This document shows, piece after piece, positions 46,152 to 53,495 of a DNA stretch of 64,000 nucleotides. Source of the DNA: Luteimonas chenhongjianii. Lineage in GTDB: Bacteria; Pseudomonadota; Gammaproteobacteria; Xanthomonadales; Xanthomonadaceae. The notes beneath the pieces were generated by a model. That model was not told the origin of the DNA. It worked only from the letters and a program-made list of their open reading frames with translations, and did no database searches. The translations under genes were made by a program, and so were the position numbers. The stretch's first letter is position 1. The number at the start of each line of letters is the position of its first letter. The DNA is taken from the NCBI RefSeq assembly GCF_002327105.1, contig NZ_CP023406.1, positions 682,001 to 746,000 on the forward strand, in the 5' to 3' direction.

Positions 46152-47168
46152 TTACCACTCCACCTCGGCCATCGAGCAGTTCAGGCCCGAACCGATGCCC
46201 AGCAGCGCGATGCGGTCGCCCTTCTTCAGGCGGCCCAGCTCCTTGAGCTTGCTCAGCACGATCGGCACCGAGGCCGGGCCGATGTTGCCGTGTTCGCCGA
46301 AGATCGTGTGGACCTTCTTCGGATCGATGCCGAAGGTCTGCACGAAGGCGCCGGTGTGCACCTTGCTGACCTGGTGGATCACGAACTGGTCCAGCTCGTC
46401 GACCACCCAGCCCATCGCTTCGCGCGCGGCGGTGAAGGTCTTCTGCGCGAGCTTCATGCCTTCCATCAGCAGCATGCGGGTGTCGGTGACCATGCGGTCC
46501 AGGTTGCCCCGGCACAGCGTGTTCCACTCGGTCGCCGAACGCGTCACGCCACCCTTGTAGCGCGGCGCATCGGGCAGGAGGTCGGCGCGGGCCAGCACCA
46601 TCGCCGCCGAACCGCAGCCCAGGGTGAGCGTGGCCAGCTCGTTGCGGAAGTCTTCTTCCGTCGTCTCCGGACGCAGCAGGCGCTCGATGGTCTTCTCGTA
46701 GGCCAGATTCGCGGTCTCGCCATCGACGATCAGCGCGTAATCGATCTCGCCCAGCTCGATCATGCGGCTGGCCACGTCCATGCCGTTGACGAACGCCAGG
46801 CAGGCATTGGCGAGGTCGTAGTTCTGGCAGGTATCGGGAATGCCCAGGTTGCCGCCGACGATGCTGGCGGTGGACGGCTCGAGGTAGTCGCGGCTGACCG
46901 AGGTGTTGACCAGCAGGCCCAGCTTCGACACGTCGAGACCGGCATCCTCGAGCGCCTTGCGGCCGGCCATGGTCGCGGCATCGGAGGCCTGGACTTCGTC
47001 GTCCCACAGGCGGCGGGCATGGATGCCGGCGATGTCCTTGAGCACATCGGTCTTGATGCCGAGGCGGTCGATGGTCGGCTTCAGCCGCGCATTGATGTCG
47101 TCGCTGGTCACGCGGTGCGGCGCATCGATATGGGCGAGGCCGGCGATGGCGACGTTCTTGAAGAGCAT
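46152..47168 (-). CDS. oleA: OleA, head-to-head acyl-CoA condensing thiolase-fold enzyme
   Basis: The 338-aa product has catalytic Cys123 in NACLAFVNGM, Glu97 in SRDYLEPSTAS, His265 in QFVIHQVSK and Asn295 in EHGNIGPAS, each exactly 20 lower than the published Xanthomonas OleA numbering (Glu117, Cys143, His285, Asn315). OleA condenses two fatty acyl-CoAs head-to-head to a 2-alkyl-3-ketoacid, the first step of long-chain olefin synthesis. It could be mistaken for FabH (3-oxoacyl-ACP synthase III). The start at 47168 gives MLFKNVAIAGLAH, the standard OleA N-terminus. Downstream on this strand lie bphP and bphO in opposite orientation, then oleB. Confidence 0.92.
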   Translation of the reverse strand: MLFKNVAIAGLAHIDAPHRVTSDDINARLKPTIDRLGIKTDVLKDIAGIHARRLWDDEVQASDAATMAGRKALEDAGLDVSKLGLLVNTSVSRDYLEPSTASIVGGNLGIPDTCQNYDLANACLAFVNGMDVASRMIELGEIDYALIVDGETANLAYEKTIERLLRPETTEEDFRNELATLTLGCGSAAMVLARADLLPDAPRYKGGVTRSATEWNTLCRGNLDRMVTDTRMLLMEGMKLAQKTFTAAREAMGWVVDELDQFVIHQVSKVHTGAFVQTFGIDPKKVHTIFGEHGNIGPASVPIVLSKLKELGRLKKGDRIALLGIGSGLNCSMAEVEW

Positions 47169-47516
47169 GGGCTGGGCGCCGGATGTGGCAAAGGAGCCGT
47201 ATAGGGTACCCGCTTCGTCGTGGTGGCGCATTTGGAGGGCTCCTGGAATGCCCGGCCCAGGGCTGTCCCGCGCGCATCGGCATGGCGCCGCCCGTTGCGA
47301 TGCTGCGGCCGGTGCGCGTTCACCATGGCGTGGCGCGGGTGCGCAGCATGCCCCCCGGCGAGCGGCGCGGCAGACACGGTCGCAGCGGCGTTGCACCCGC
47401 TTTCGGGCCTGCATCGCGGCTTCGGAATACAGAAAAAATATCGTCTGAAGATTGCGCGGGCGACTTCCACCGTGGGGGGCATCACGCACACTGCGTCCCG
47501 CAACCGGAGAGGGGCG
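47169..47516. other. 348-bp divergent control region between oleA and the citE-like gene
   Basis: No supported gene. It must hold promoters for both sides. A notably AT-rich patch at about 47430-47456 contains CAGA-N10-TCTG around AAAAAATATCG and is the best promoter or LysR-site candidate for the citE-like gene. A related string (ACGATA followed by a T run, opposite strand) recurs near 52005 upstream of the nuclease gene. Confidence 0.4.
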
Positions 47517-48398
47517 ATGCGCAGCAAACTGTTCGTGCCGGGCGTACGCCCGGACCTGTTCGACAAGGCCTGGACCGGCCTGGCCGATGCGGTCTCCTTC
47601 GACCTCGAGGACGCCGTCGCCGATGCGCGCAAGGCCGAGGCGCGCGGCAACGTAGCGGGATTCCTGCAGTCGCGGGCCCGCGGGCCCGGCATGCCGCTGG
47701 CGATCGTGCGGACCAATGCACCCGCATCGCCCGAGTTCGAGGCCGACCTGGCCGCCGTCCTGCCGGCCGCCCCGGACCTGGTCAACCTGCCCAAGACCGA
47801 CAGCGCCGACGACGTGCGCGCTGCGGTCGCGCGTATCGAGGCGCAGGAGCGCGCGCTGGGGCTGGCCCCGTCGGCCGGCCTGCTGCTGAACATCGAGACC
47901 CCGAGGGCGCTGCGCAACGCGGCCGCGATCGCTGCTGCGCACCCGCGCGTGGCCGGCCTGCAACTCGGCCTCGGCGACCTGTTCGAACCCAATGGCATCC
48001 GCCGCGACGTGTCCGCGCATGTGCAGGCGGTGATGCTGCAGGTGGCGCTGGCCGCCGCCGAGGCCGGCGTGTTCGCCTGCGACGGCGCCTGGGCCGATCT
48101 CGGCGACGATGCCGGTTTCCAGCGCGAGGCGCAGCTCGCGCGCGAGCTCGGCTTCGTCGGCAAGAGCTGTATCCATCCCCGCCAGGTGCCGCTGGCGCAC
48201 GCGATCTTCAGTGTGGACGCCGACGAGCTGGCCCGCGCGCAGCGGGTCGTCGACGGGGCCGCCGAGGCCCGCCGCGACGGCAACGCGGTCTGCGTCGTCG
48301 ACGGACGCATGGTCGATGCCCCCTATCTGCGCCGGGCCGAACGCGTGCTGGCCCAGGCTCACCGCGCCGCGCGCGCCCGCAGCGCCCCGGCGCAATGA
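47517..48398 (+). CDS. HpcH/HpaI aldolase-citrate lyase family protein (CitE-like)
   Basis: This 293-aa protein starts MRSKLFVPGVRPDLFDKA and continues SFDLEDAVADARKAEARG, LLLNIETPRALRN (metal-binding Glu) and LQLGLGDLFEPNG with VFACDGAWADLGDDAGF, all hallmarks of the CitE/Mcl/beta-methylmalyl-CoA lyase family. It ends GFVGKSCIHPRQV. Such enzymes split or condense short acyl-CoAs with aldehyde or oxoacid. GGAGAGGGGCG precedes the ATG at 47517. The stop overlaps the symporter start (ATGA), linking the enzyme to uptake of its substrate. The exact substrate is not readable. Confidence 0.85.
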   Translation: MRSKLFVPGVRPDLFDKAWTGLADAVSFDLEDAVADARKAEARGNVAGFLQSRARGPGMPLAIVRTNAPASPEFEADLAAVLPAAPDLVNLPKTDSADDVRAAVARIEAQERALGLAPSAGLLLNIETPRALRNAAAIAAAHPRVAGLQLGLGDLFEPNGIRRDVSAHVQAVMLQVALAAAEAGVFACDGAWADLGDDAGFQREAQLARELGFVGKSCIHPRQVPLAHAIFSVDADELARAQRVVDGAAEARRDGNAVCVVDGRMVDAPYLRRAERVLAQAHRAARARSAPAQ

Positions 48399-50842
48399 CG
48401 CATCCCCCACATATCGCGGCCACGCCCGCCACCGGAACGTCCCGTATGCCCCGCAATCCCCTGCGCCGCCTCCTGCAGGCGACAGGCTTGCTCTGCCTCG
48501 CGCTGCTCGCGCCGCTGGCGGCACAGGCCGACAGCCTCACCTCGGTCGATACGCGCGCGCTGCCCGCCCTGCCGGAACCCGCCAATGTGCAGGCGCTGGT
48601 CGTGGTCGATGACCGCCCACTGGCGCTGGCTGGTGATCGCGCCTGGATCCTCGCGCCCGATGCGGGCGCCTGGCAGCCGGTCGCGATCCCGGCCGGGTTG
48701 GGGGATGCGCCGGTCGCAGCCGTGGCCAGCGTCGACGGTCGCGCGTTCCTGCTGCCGGAAGTGGACGGTCGGGCCGTCCGTCCGCTGGCGCTGTCGTGGC
48801 GCGGCGGGACGTTGCTCGCCCGGCCGCTGGCGGAGTTCCCCGAGCCCTTGCAGCAGCCGCAGGTGGCGGTGCAGGGCGACACGCTCTACGTGGCCGGGCT
48901 CGGCGACGATGGCGGCCCCCGCTTCCTCGCTCTTGCGCAGGCGGGCACGTCCGATACGCAGGCCTGGCGCGCGCTCGACGCATGGCCTGGTGGCGCGGCG
49001 CCGGTGACGATTGCGGCGCAACGCTCAGGGATTTACCTCACCAGTGCCGACGGCCATATGCGCCGCTGGAGCGAAGGCGCCTGGAGCGATCGTGGCCAGT
49101 TGCCCGGTGCGCCGCAGACGGGCGTCGCCCGTGCCATCGGCCAGGCGCACATCCTCTACCTGGTGCGTGCCGCGCCTGGCGCTGCCGCCGAGCTGCGTCT
49201 GTTCCACACGATCACCGATGCGTGGGCGCCGCTGCCGGGAACACTCTCCGGCGATCTGCGCCTCGCCACCGGCTGGGGCAACGGCCTGCTGTGGGCCGAG
49301 GGCGACGGCGCGCAGTTGCGGTTGCATCACGACACCCTGCGGTCCGGCCAGCATCTGCTGCACTGGATCGACTGGCTGGTGATCGGGGTCTACCTGCTCG
49401 CGATGCTGGGCATCGGCGGATACTTCTACCTGCGCGAACAGAACGGCTCGGAAGCCGAATTCTTCATGGGCGGTCGCAGCATTCCGTTCTGGGCGGCCGG
49501 CGTGAGCCTGTATGCCACCAACACCAGTTCGATCAGCTTCATCGCCATTCCCGCCAAGGCTTTCGAGAGCAACTGGCAATACCTGACCAACAACCTGGTC
49601 GCGGTGCTGGGACTGATGTTCGTGGCGGTGTGGATCGTGCCGCTGCTGCGCCGGCTCGATCTGATGTCGGTGTTCTCGTACCTCGAAACCCGCTTCCATC
49701 CGGCGATCCGCATGCTGGCCAGCGCACTGGCGATCCTGATGCAGATCGGCAGCCGGCTCAGTGTGATCCTGTTCCTGCCCGCGCTGGCGATCGCCACGAT
49801 CACCGGCATCGACGTCGCCTGGAGCATCCTGATCATGGGGGTGTTCACCATCATCTACACGGTGATGGGCGGCATGCGCGCGGTGGTGTGGACCGACTTC
49901 GTGCAGGTGTTCGTGAAGATGGGCGGCGCGGTGTTCGCGATCATCTTCATCCTGTACTCGCTGGGCAGCGACCTCGGCGCGGTGCGCGAGGCGGTGGTGC
50001 TGGAAGACAAGACGAAACTGCTGGATTTCAGCTTCGACCTGACCAAGGCCACGGTCTGGGGGTTCATCTTCCTGGTGGTGTTCGACGTCGTGCTGACGTT
50101 CCCCAAGGACCAGGTGCTGATGCAGCGTTCGCTGTCGACCAAGTCCGACAAGGAAGCGGGTCGCTCGATCTGGGTGTTCGCCGCGATCATGATCCCCGGC
50201 GGCTTCGTGTTCTATTCGATCGGCACGGCGCTGTGGATGTATTACCGGCAGAACCCGGAGCGCCTCGACCCGCTGCTGCCGATCGATGCGACCTTCCCGC
50301 TGTTCATCGCCGCCGAACTGCCGGTGGGCGTGACCGGGCTGATCATCGCCGGCATCTTCGCGGCCGCGATGTCGACGCTGTCGAGCATCATCAACAGCTG
50401 CGCCACGCTGCTGTCGGTGGACTTCTACGATCGTCTGGCGAAGGCGCCGACCGAGCGCGGCAGCGTGCGCTTCGCCGAATGGATGACGGTGGTCATCGGC
50501 CTGATCGGCATCGCCCTGGCGCTGCTGCTGTCGCGCTTCGACATCCATTCGCTGTTCGACGTGTCGATCGAACTCGCCGGCCTTCTCGGCGGCGGCTTCG
50601 CAGGCGCGTACACGCTGGGCATGTTCACCCGCCGCGCGAACTCGCCAGGCGTGGCGATCGGCATCGGCTCGGCGATCGTGCTCACCACGTTGGCCTGGTC
50701 GTACAACCTCGTGCATCCATACTTCTATCTCGGCATCTCGATCATGCTGTGCATCGTGATCGGCTACGTCGCCAGCCTGTTCTTCCCGGCGCCCACGCGG
50801 TCGCTCGAAGGCCTGACCGTGCACACCCCGGCGCCGCGCTGA
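48395..50842 (+). CDS. Beta-propeller-like periplasmic domain fused to SSS sodium:solute symporter
   Basis: The 815-aa protein has a signal or anchor (about 21-46) and an extracytoplasmic region of about 275 residues (about 47-320) rich in beta strands with repeated VDGRAFLLPE- and LYVAGLGDD-like motifs, resembling kelch or mutarotase-type propellers. A full SSS transporter follows from about 325, with MGGRSIPFWAAGVSLYATNT and IIAGIFAAAMSTLSSIINS, the sodium-site helix. Fusions of cyclically permuted mutarotases with SSS permeases are known for sialic-acid type substrates; whether this N-terminus is that fold is uncertain. The ATG at 48395 overlaps the citE-like stop; ATG 48446 is the alternative, just before the signal. 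Confidence 0.82.
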   Translation: MTHPPHIAATPATGTSRMPRNPLRRLLQATGLLCLALLAPLAAQADSLTSVDTRALPALPEPANVQALVVVDDRPLALAGDRAWILAPDAGAWQPVAIPAGLGDAPVAAVASVDGRAFLLPEVDGRAVRPLALSWRGGTLLARPLAEFPEPLQQPQVAVQGDTLYVAGLGDDGGPRFLALAQAGTSDTQAWRALDAWPGGAAPVTIAAQRSGIYLTSADGHMRRWSEGAWSDRGQLPGAPQTGVARAIGQAHILYLVRAAPGAAAELRLFHTITDAWAPLPGTLSGDLRLATGWGNGLLWAEGDGAQLRLHHDTLRSGQHLLHWIDWLVIGVYLLAMLGIGGYFYLREQNGSEAEFFMGGRSIPFWAAGVSLYATNTSSISFIAIPAKAFESNWQYLTNNLVAVLGLMFVAVWIVPLLRRLDLMSVFSYLETRFHPAIRMLASALAILMQIGSRLSVILFLPALAIATITGIDVAWSILIMGVFTIIYTVMGGMRAVVWTDFVQVFVKMGGAVFAIIFILYSLGSDLGAVREAVVLEDKTKLLDFSFDLTKATVWGFIFLVVFDVVLTFPKDQVLMQRSLSTKSDKEAGRSIWVFAAIMIPGGFVFYSIGTALWMYYRQNPERLDPLLPIDATFPLFIAAELPVGVTGLIIAGIFAAAMSTLSSIINSCATLLSVDFYDRLAKAPTERGSVRFAEWMTVVIGLIGIALALLLSRFDIHSLFDVSIELAGLLGGGFAGAYTLGMFTRRANSPGVAIGIGSAIVLTTLAWSYNLVHPYFYLGISIMLCIVIGYVASLFFPAPTRSLEGLTVHTPAPR

Positions 50843-50905
50843 GCGCGCCGGGGATGAGATCATGTGCGCCGCGCCAGCCCTGACCCGGCGCAGCAGACAG
50901 CCATC

Positions 50906-51781
50906 GTGGATACCCAGTTCCTCAGAACCTTCATCTACGTCGTCGATCGCGGCTCCATGGCCGCCGCGGCCCGCCACCTCAACATCACGCCCGCAGCCGT
51001 CGCCCAGCAGATCCGCACCCTCGAGCGCGAACTCGGGGCGCCGCTGGTCGCCCGCGCCGGCCGTACGGTGGCGGTGACCGAGGAAGGCGCGCGGATTCTG
51101 CAGCGCGCACGGGACATCCTGCGCGACGTCACCGATCTGCGCAGCGCAGCCAACGATCTGTCGGTGTCCGGCGAACTGCGGCTGGGCGCCTGTCCCACCG
51201 CGCTGGCCGGCATGCTGCCCGACGTATTGGCGCGGATGGTGCGCTCGTTCCCGCAGATCAACGTGTTCATCCAGCCGGGCTATTCGGCCGAACTCTATGG
51301 CGAGGTCGACGCCGGCGCACTGGACGCGGCGGTGGTGCTCGAAGCGCCGTATCCCCTGCCCAAGGCCTGCAACTGGGAACTGCTGCGCGAGGAGCCGCTG
51401 GTCGTGCTGGTGCCCGAGTCCATGGCCGCTCGCGACCCGCACGACGTGCTTCGCAGCGAACCGCTGATCCGCTACGACCGCCACCAGTGGGGCGGACGCC
51501 AGGCCGACGAGTACCTGCGCGCGGCCGGCATCGTGCCGAAGGAGCGGTTCGAACTCAACGCGCTCAATGCGATCGCGGTGATGGTGGACCGGGGGCTGGG
51601 CGTGTCGCTCGTGCCCGACTGGTCACGGCCGTGGCCCGAGGGCGTGAGGCTTGCGCGGCTGCCATTGCCCGGGCCGTGCAAGGCGCGGCGGATCGGCCTG
51701 GTCTGGGCGACCGGCGGCGCGCGCGCGCGGGCCGTGGCGGCGCTGCGCGAGGAGTGCAAGGCGGTCAGCGCACAGCGCTGA
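50906..51781 (+). CDS. LysR-type transcriptional regulator
   Basis: The 291-aa protein has the LysR winged HTH at about 1-60 (FLRTFIYVVDRGSMAAAARH, then LNITPAAVAQQIRTLERELG) and an effector domain with GELRLGACPTALAGMLPDV and GGRQADEYLRAAGIV. The GTG at 50906 (VDTQFLRTF) is chosen because LysR proteins start two to four residues before the first helix; an ATG at 50862 is out of frame. It lies 63 bases after the symporter gene in the same direction and is the obvious candidate regulator of the citE-symporter pair. Confidence 0.9.
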   Translation: MDTQFLRTFIYVVDRGSMAAAARHLNITPAAVAQQIRTLERELGAPLVARAGRTVAVTEEGARILQRARDILRDVTDLRSAANDLSVSGELRLGACPTALAGMLPDVLARMVRSFPQINVFIQPGYSAELYGEVDAGALDAAVVLEAPYPLPKACNWELLREEPLVVLVPESMAARDPHDVLRSEPLIRYDRHQWGGRQADEYLRAAGIVPKERFELNALNAIAVMVDRGLGVSLVPDWSRPWPEGVRLARLPLPGPCKARRIGLVWATGGARARAVAALREECKAVSAQR

Positions 51782-51802
51782 CCGCCCCGGCGGCACGCGG
51801 TT

Positions 51803-51985
51803 TCAGCGCGGCGGGAAATCGGCCGGATCGGGACGCCGCACCGGCACTCCGTCGCCGTCGCAGGTGCCGGCGCGGCACAGGTGCTACTCCCGCCGGTAGC
51901 AGGGGCGGTCCGGCACATCGAGGTCCGCTGGGACGCCAGGCGGCACCACGGAACGGTCGGGCGACCGGGTGCTGCGCCGCAACAT
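51803..51985 (-). pseudogene. Possible small gene interrupted by an in-frame TAG
   Basis: A 61-codon minus-strand frame starts ATG at 51985 (MLRRSTRSPDRSVVPPGVPA) and continues DLDVPDRPCYRRE, then a TAG (51884-51886), then HLCRAGTCDGDGVPVRRPDP to a TGA at 51803. The parts after and before the stop have similar character and a cysteine pattern (PCYRR, LCRAGTC). It may be a small Cys-containing protein broken by a nonsense mutation, or coincidence. No function known. Confidence 0.3.
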
Positions 51986-52000
51986 ATTTCGGCTGTCTGC

Positions 52001-52023
52001 AAACGATAGTTTTCCTAGCGTTT
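52001..52023. promoter_or_regulatory. 23-bp imperfect palindrome upstream of the nuclease gene
   Basis: AAACGATAG (52001-52009) and CTAGCGTTT (52015-52023) are reverse complements at 8 of 9 positions with a TTTTC spacer. It is AT-rich in a GC-rich setting, about 230 bases before the nuclease start. Candidate operator or promoter element. Confidence 0.4.
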
Positions 52024-52251
52024 AAAGGTAGTGCCGTCAGGTCCCTCGGCCGGGAGCGCGCACCTACCATGCGATCGCACCGGGTAGGCCCGACCGCTGG
52101 CAACTCGCACATGCAGAGGCAGGCGATCGCAAGCGATCCGCATCGCCCTTGCGCCTCCGGGTTCCCCACATCGCACGCGCCAGGTGATTGAACGGTGGGG
52201 TCAGCCCGCCGGCAGACCGCACAGATCCTTCGGACAGTGAAGAGAGATGCC

Positions 52252-53175
52252 ATGAACAAAATCCGGCTCACCCCCAGGCTCCAGCTGGCGACCCTTCTCT
52301 GCGTGCTGGCTGCACCGGCTGCCGCGTGGACCGAACCGGGGCATGCGGTCATCGCAGAAATCGCATACGACATCCTGCAGCGCGAAGATCCGCAGCGCCT
52401 GGACGAGATCGTCGCAGCGATCGACAAGCATCCGGACCAGGCCTCGTTCCGGGTGGCCGTCAACGGCGCCAGCGGTGAGGAACGGCAGCGGCGGCTCCTG
52501 AGCCAATGCTCACGCTGGGCGATGGATGCCGCGGGTTCCGTCTTCGATCACCCGACATGGCATGTGGGAGGCCGTGACCTGTCCCGCGAACATGATTACG
52601 CCGTGGATGCGGACAACAGGTTCGGCAACGCCACGCAGGCATTCACGCTCAACCTCGCGACGTGGCAGGACAGCACCGCCACTGCGGCGGAACGGGCGCT
52701 GTCGCTGTGCTGGGTGATGCACATCGTCGGGGACGTCCATGCGCCGACGCACGTCGCGCAGGAGGTCAGCTCCACGTTCCCACAGGGCGACCGATGGGGG
52801 ACTCGCCAGTTCGTTCGGGATCAGCCCGATGCCACGGCGGTCGGCCTGCATCGCTACTGGGACTTTGCGATCAGCAAGGATTCCGATCCCGATGCAGCCA
52901 GGCGTGTGGCGGCGCAGATAGCCGCGACCTTCGCCGGAAAAATCGGGCGACCCGATGACGAAACAGATATCGACGCCGCTTTCAGCACATGGGTGGACGA
53001 GACCTTCGCGCTGGCGCAATCGGCGGCCTATGGGCCGGACCTCGTCACCGGCACGACGGCCGACAGTGCGCCGGTCCTGCCCGAGTCCTACAGGGACCGG
53101 ACACGGGCCGCCTCGGCGAGACAGGCCGCGCTGGCCGGATCCCGACTGGCATGGATTCTCATGCGCGATCGCTGA
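52252..53175 (+). CDS. S1/P1 family nuclease, exported
   Basis: The 307-aa precursor has a signal peptide ending LAAPAAA, after which the mature chain starts at Trp26 (WTEPGHAVIAEIA). In P1 nuclease the N-terminal Trp and the following His bind zinc, so this cleavage is functionally sensible. Further ligands are in REHDYAVDADNR, LCWVMHIVGDVHAPTHV (HxxGDxHxP) and GLHRYWDF. These trinuclear-zinc enzymes cut single-stranded DNA and RNA to 5'-nucleotides in the periplasm or outside. AGAGAG precedes the ATG at 52252. The TonB receptor follows in the same direction after 320 bp. Confidence 0.93.
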   Translation: MNKIRLTPRLQLATLLCVLAAPAAAWTEPGHAVIAEIAYDILQREDPQRLDEIVAAIDKHPDQASFRVAVNGASGEERQRRLLSQCSRWAMDAAGSVFDHPTWHVGGRDLSREHDYAVDADNRFGNATQAFTLNLATWQDSTATAAERALSLCWVMHIVGDVHAPTHVAQEVSSTFPQGDRWGTRQFVRDQPDATAVGLHRYWDFAISKDSDPDAARRVAAQIAATFAGKIGRPDDETDIDAAFSTWVDETFALAQSAAYGPDLVTGTTADSAPVLPESYRDRTRAASARQAALAGSRLAWILMRDR

Positions 53176-53495
53176 CCGGCCGGGATCGCGCTGTCGGCAG
53201 CGTGGGCTGCTCGACCTTCCAATCGATTCAAAGATGCCTCTGGCTCCCCGGATTGCAGGGAACGTCGCCGCGACAGGGATGAGGTCCGGGGAACGCAGGG
53301 CCTGAGCTCCGCCGGCCGAAAGTCCCGACTTCCGGTCGTTCCAGCAGGGCCAGCGATTTCCACTTCCATTCGAATCACGAGCCACCTCGCCTCGCTCGTC
53401 CTCACTCCGGGCGGCGGGCACATCACCAGCGTGAGCCGTGCGATCGCACGTGTATCGGCTCGCTACTTTCAACAAGCATCACGGGGACGGATAAA
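53176..53495. other. 320-bp stretch before the TonB receptor
   Basis: No supported gene. A 14-bp perfect palindrome CGTGCGATCGCACG lies at 53437-53450, 45 bases before the receptor start, and could be an operator. A weaker stem (CCGG...AAGTC/GACTT...CCGG) is near 53310-53335. Confidence 0.4.

Larger units (their letters stand above)
51782..52251. other. 470-bp stretch between lysR and the nuclease gene
   Basis: Apart from the interrupted small frame on the minus strand, no gene is supported. The middle (about 51985-52030) is AT-rich for this genome and carries the palindrome described separately; the rest is the leader of the S1/P1 nuclease gene. Confidence 0.5.

Noticed and set aside
46152..47168. 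FabH, 3-oxoacyl-ACP synthase III
   Set aside because: Active-site spacing and the Glu97 segment fit OleA, and an OleB gene is nearby. FabH genes usually sit in fatty-acid operons, absent here.
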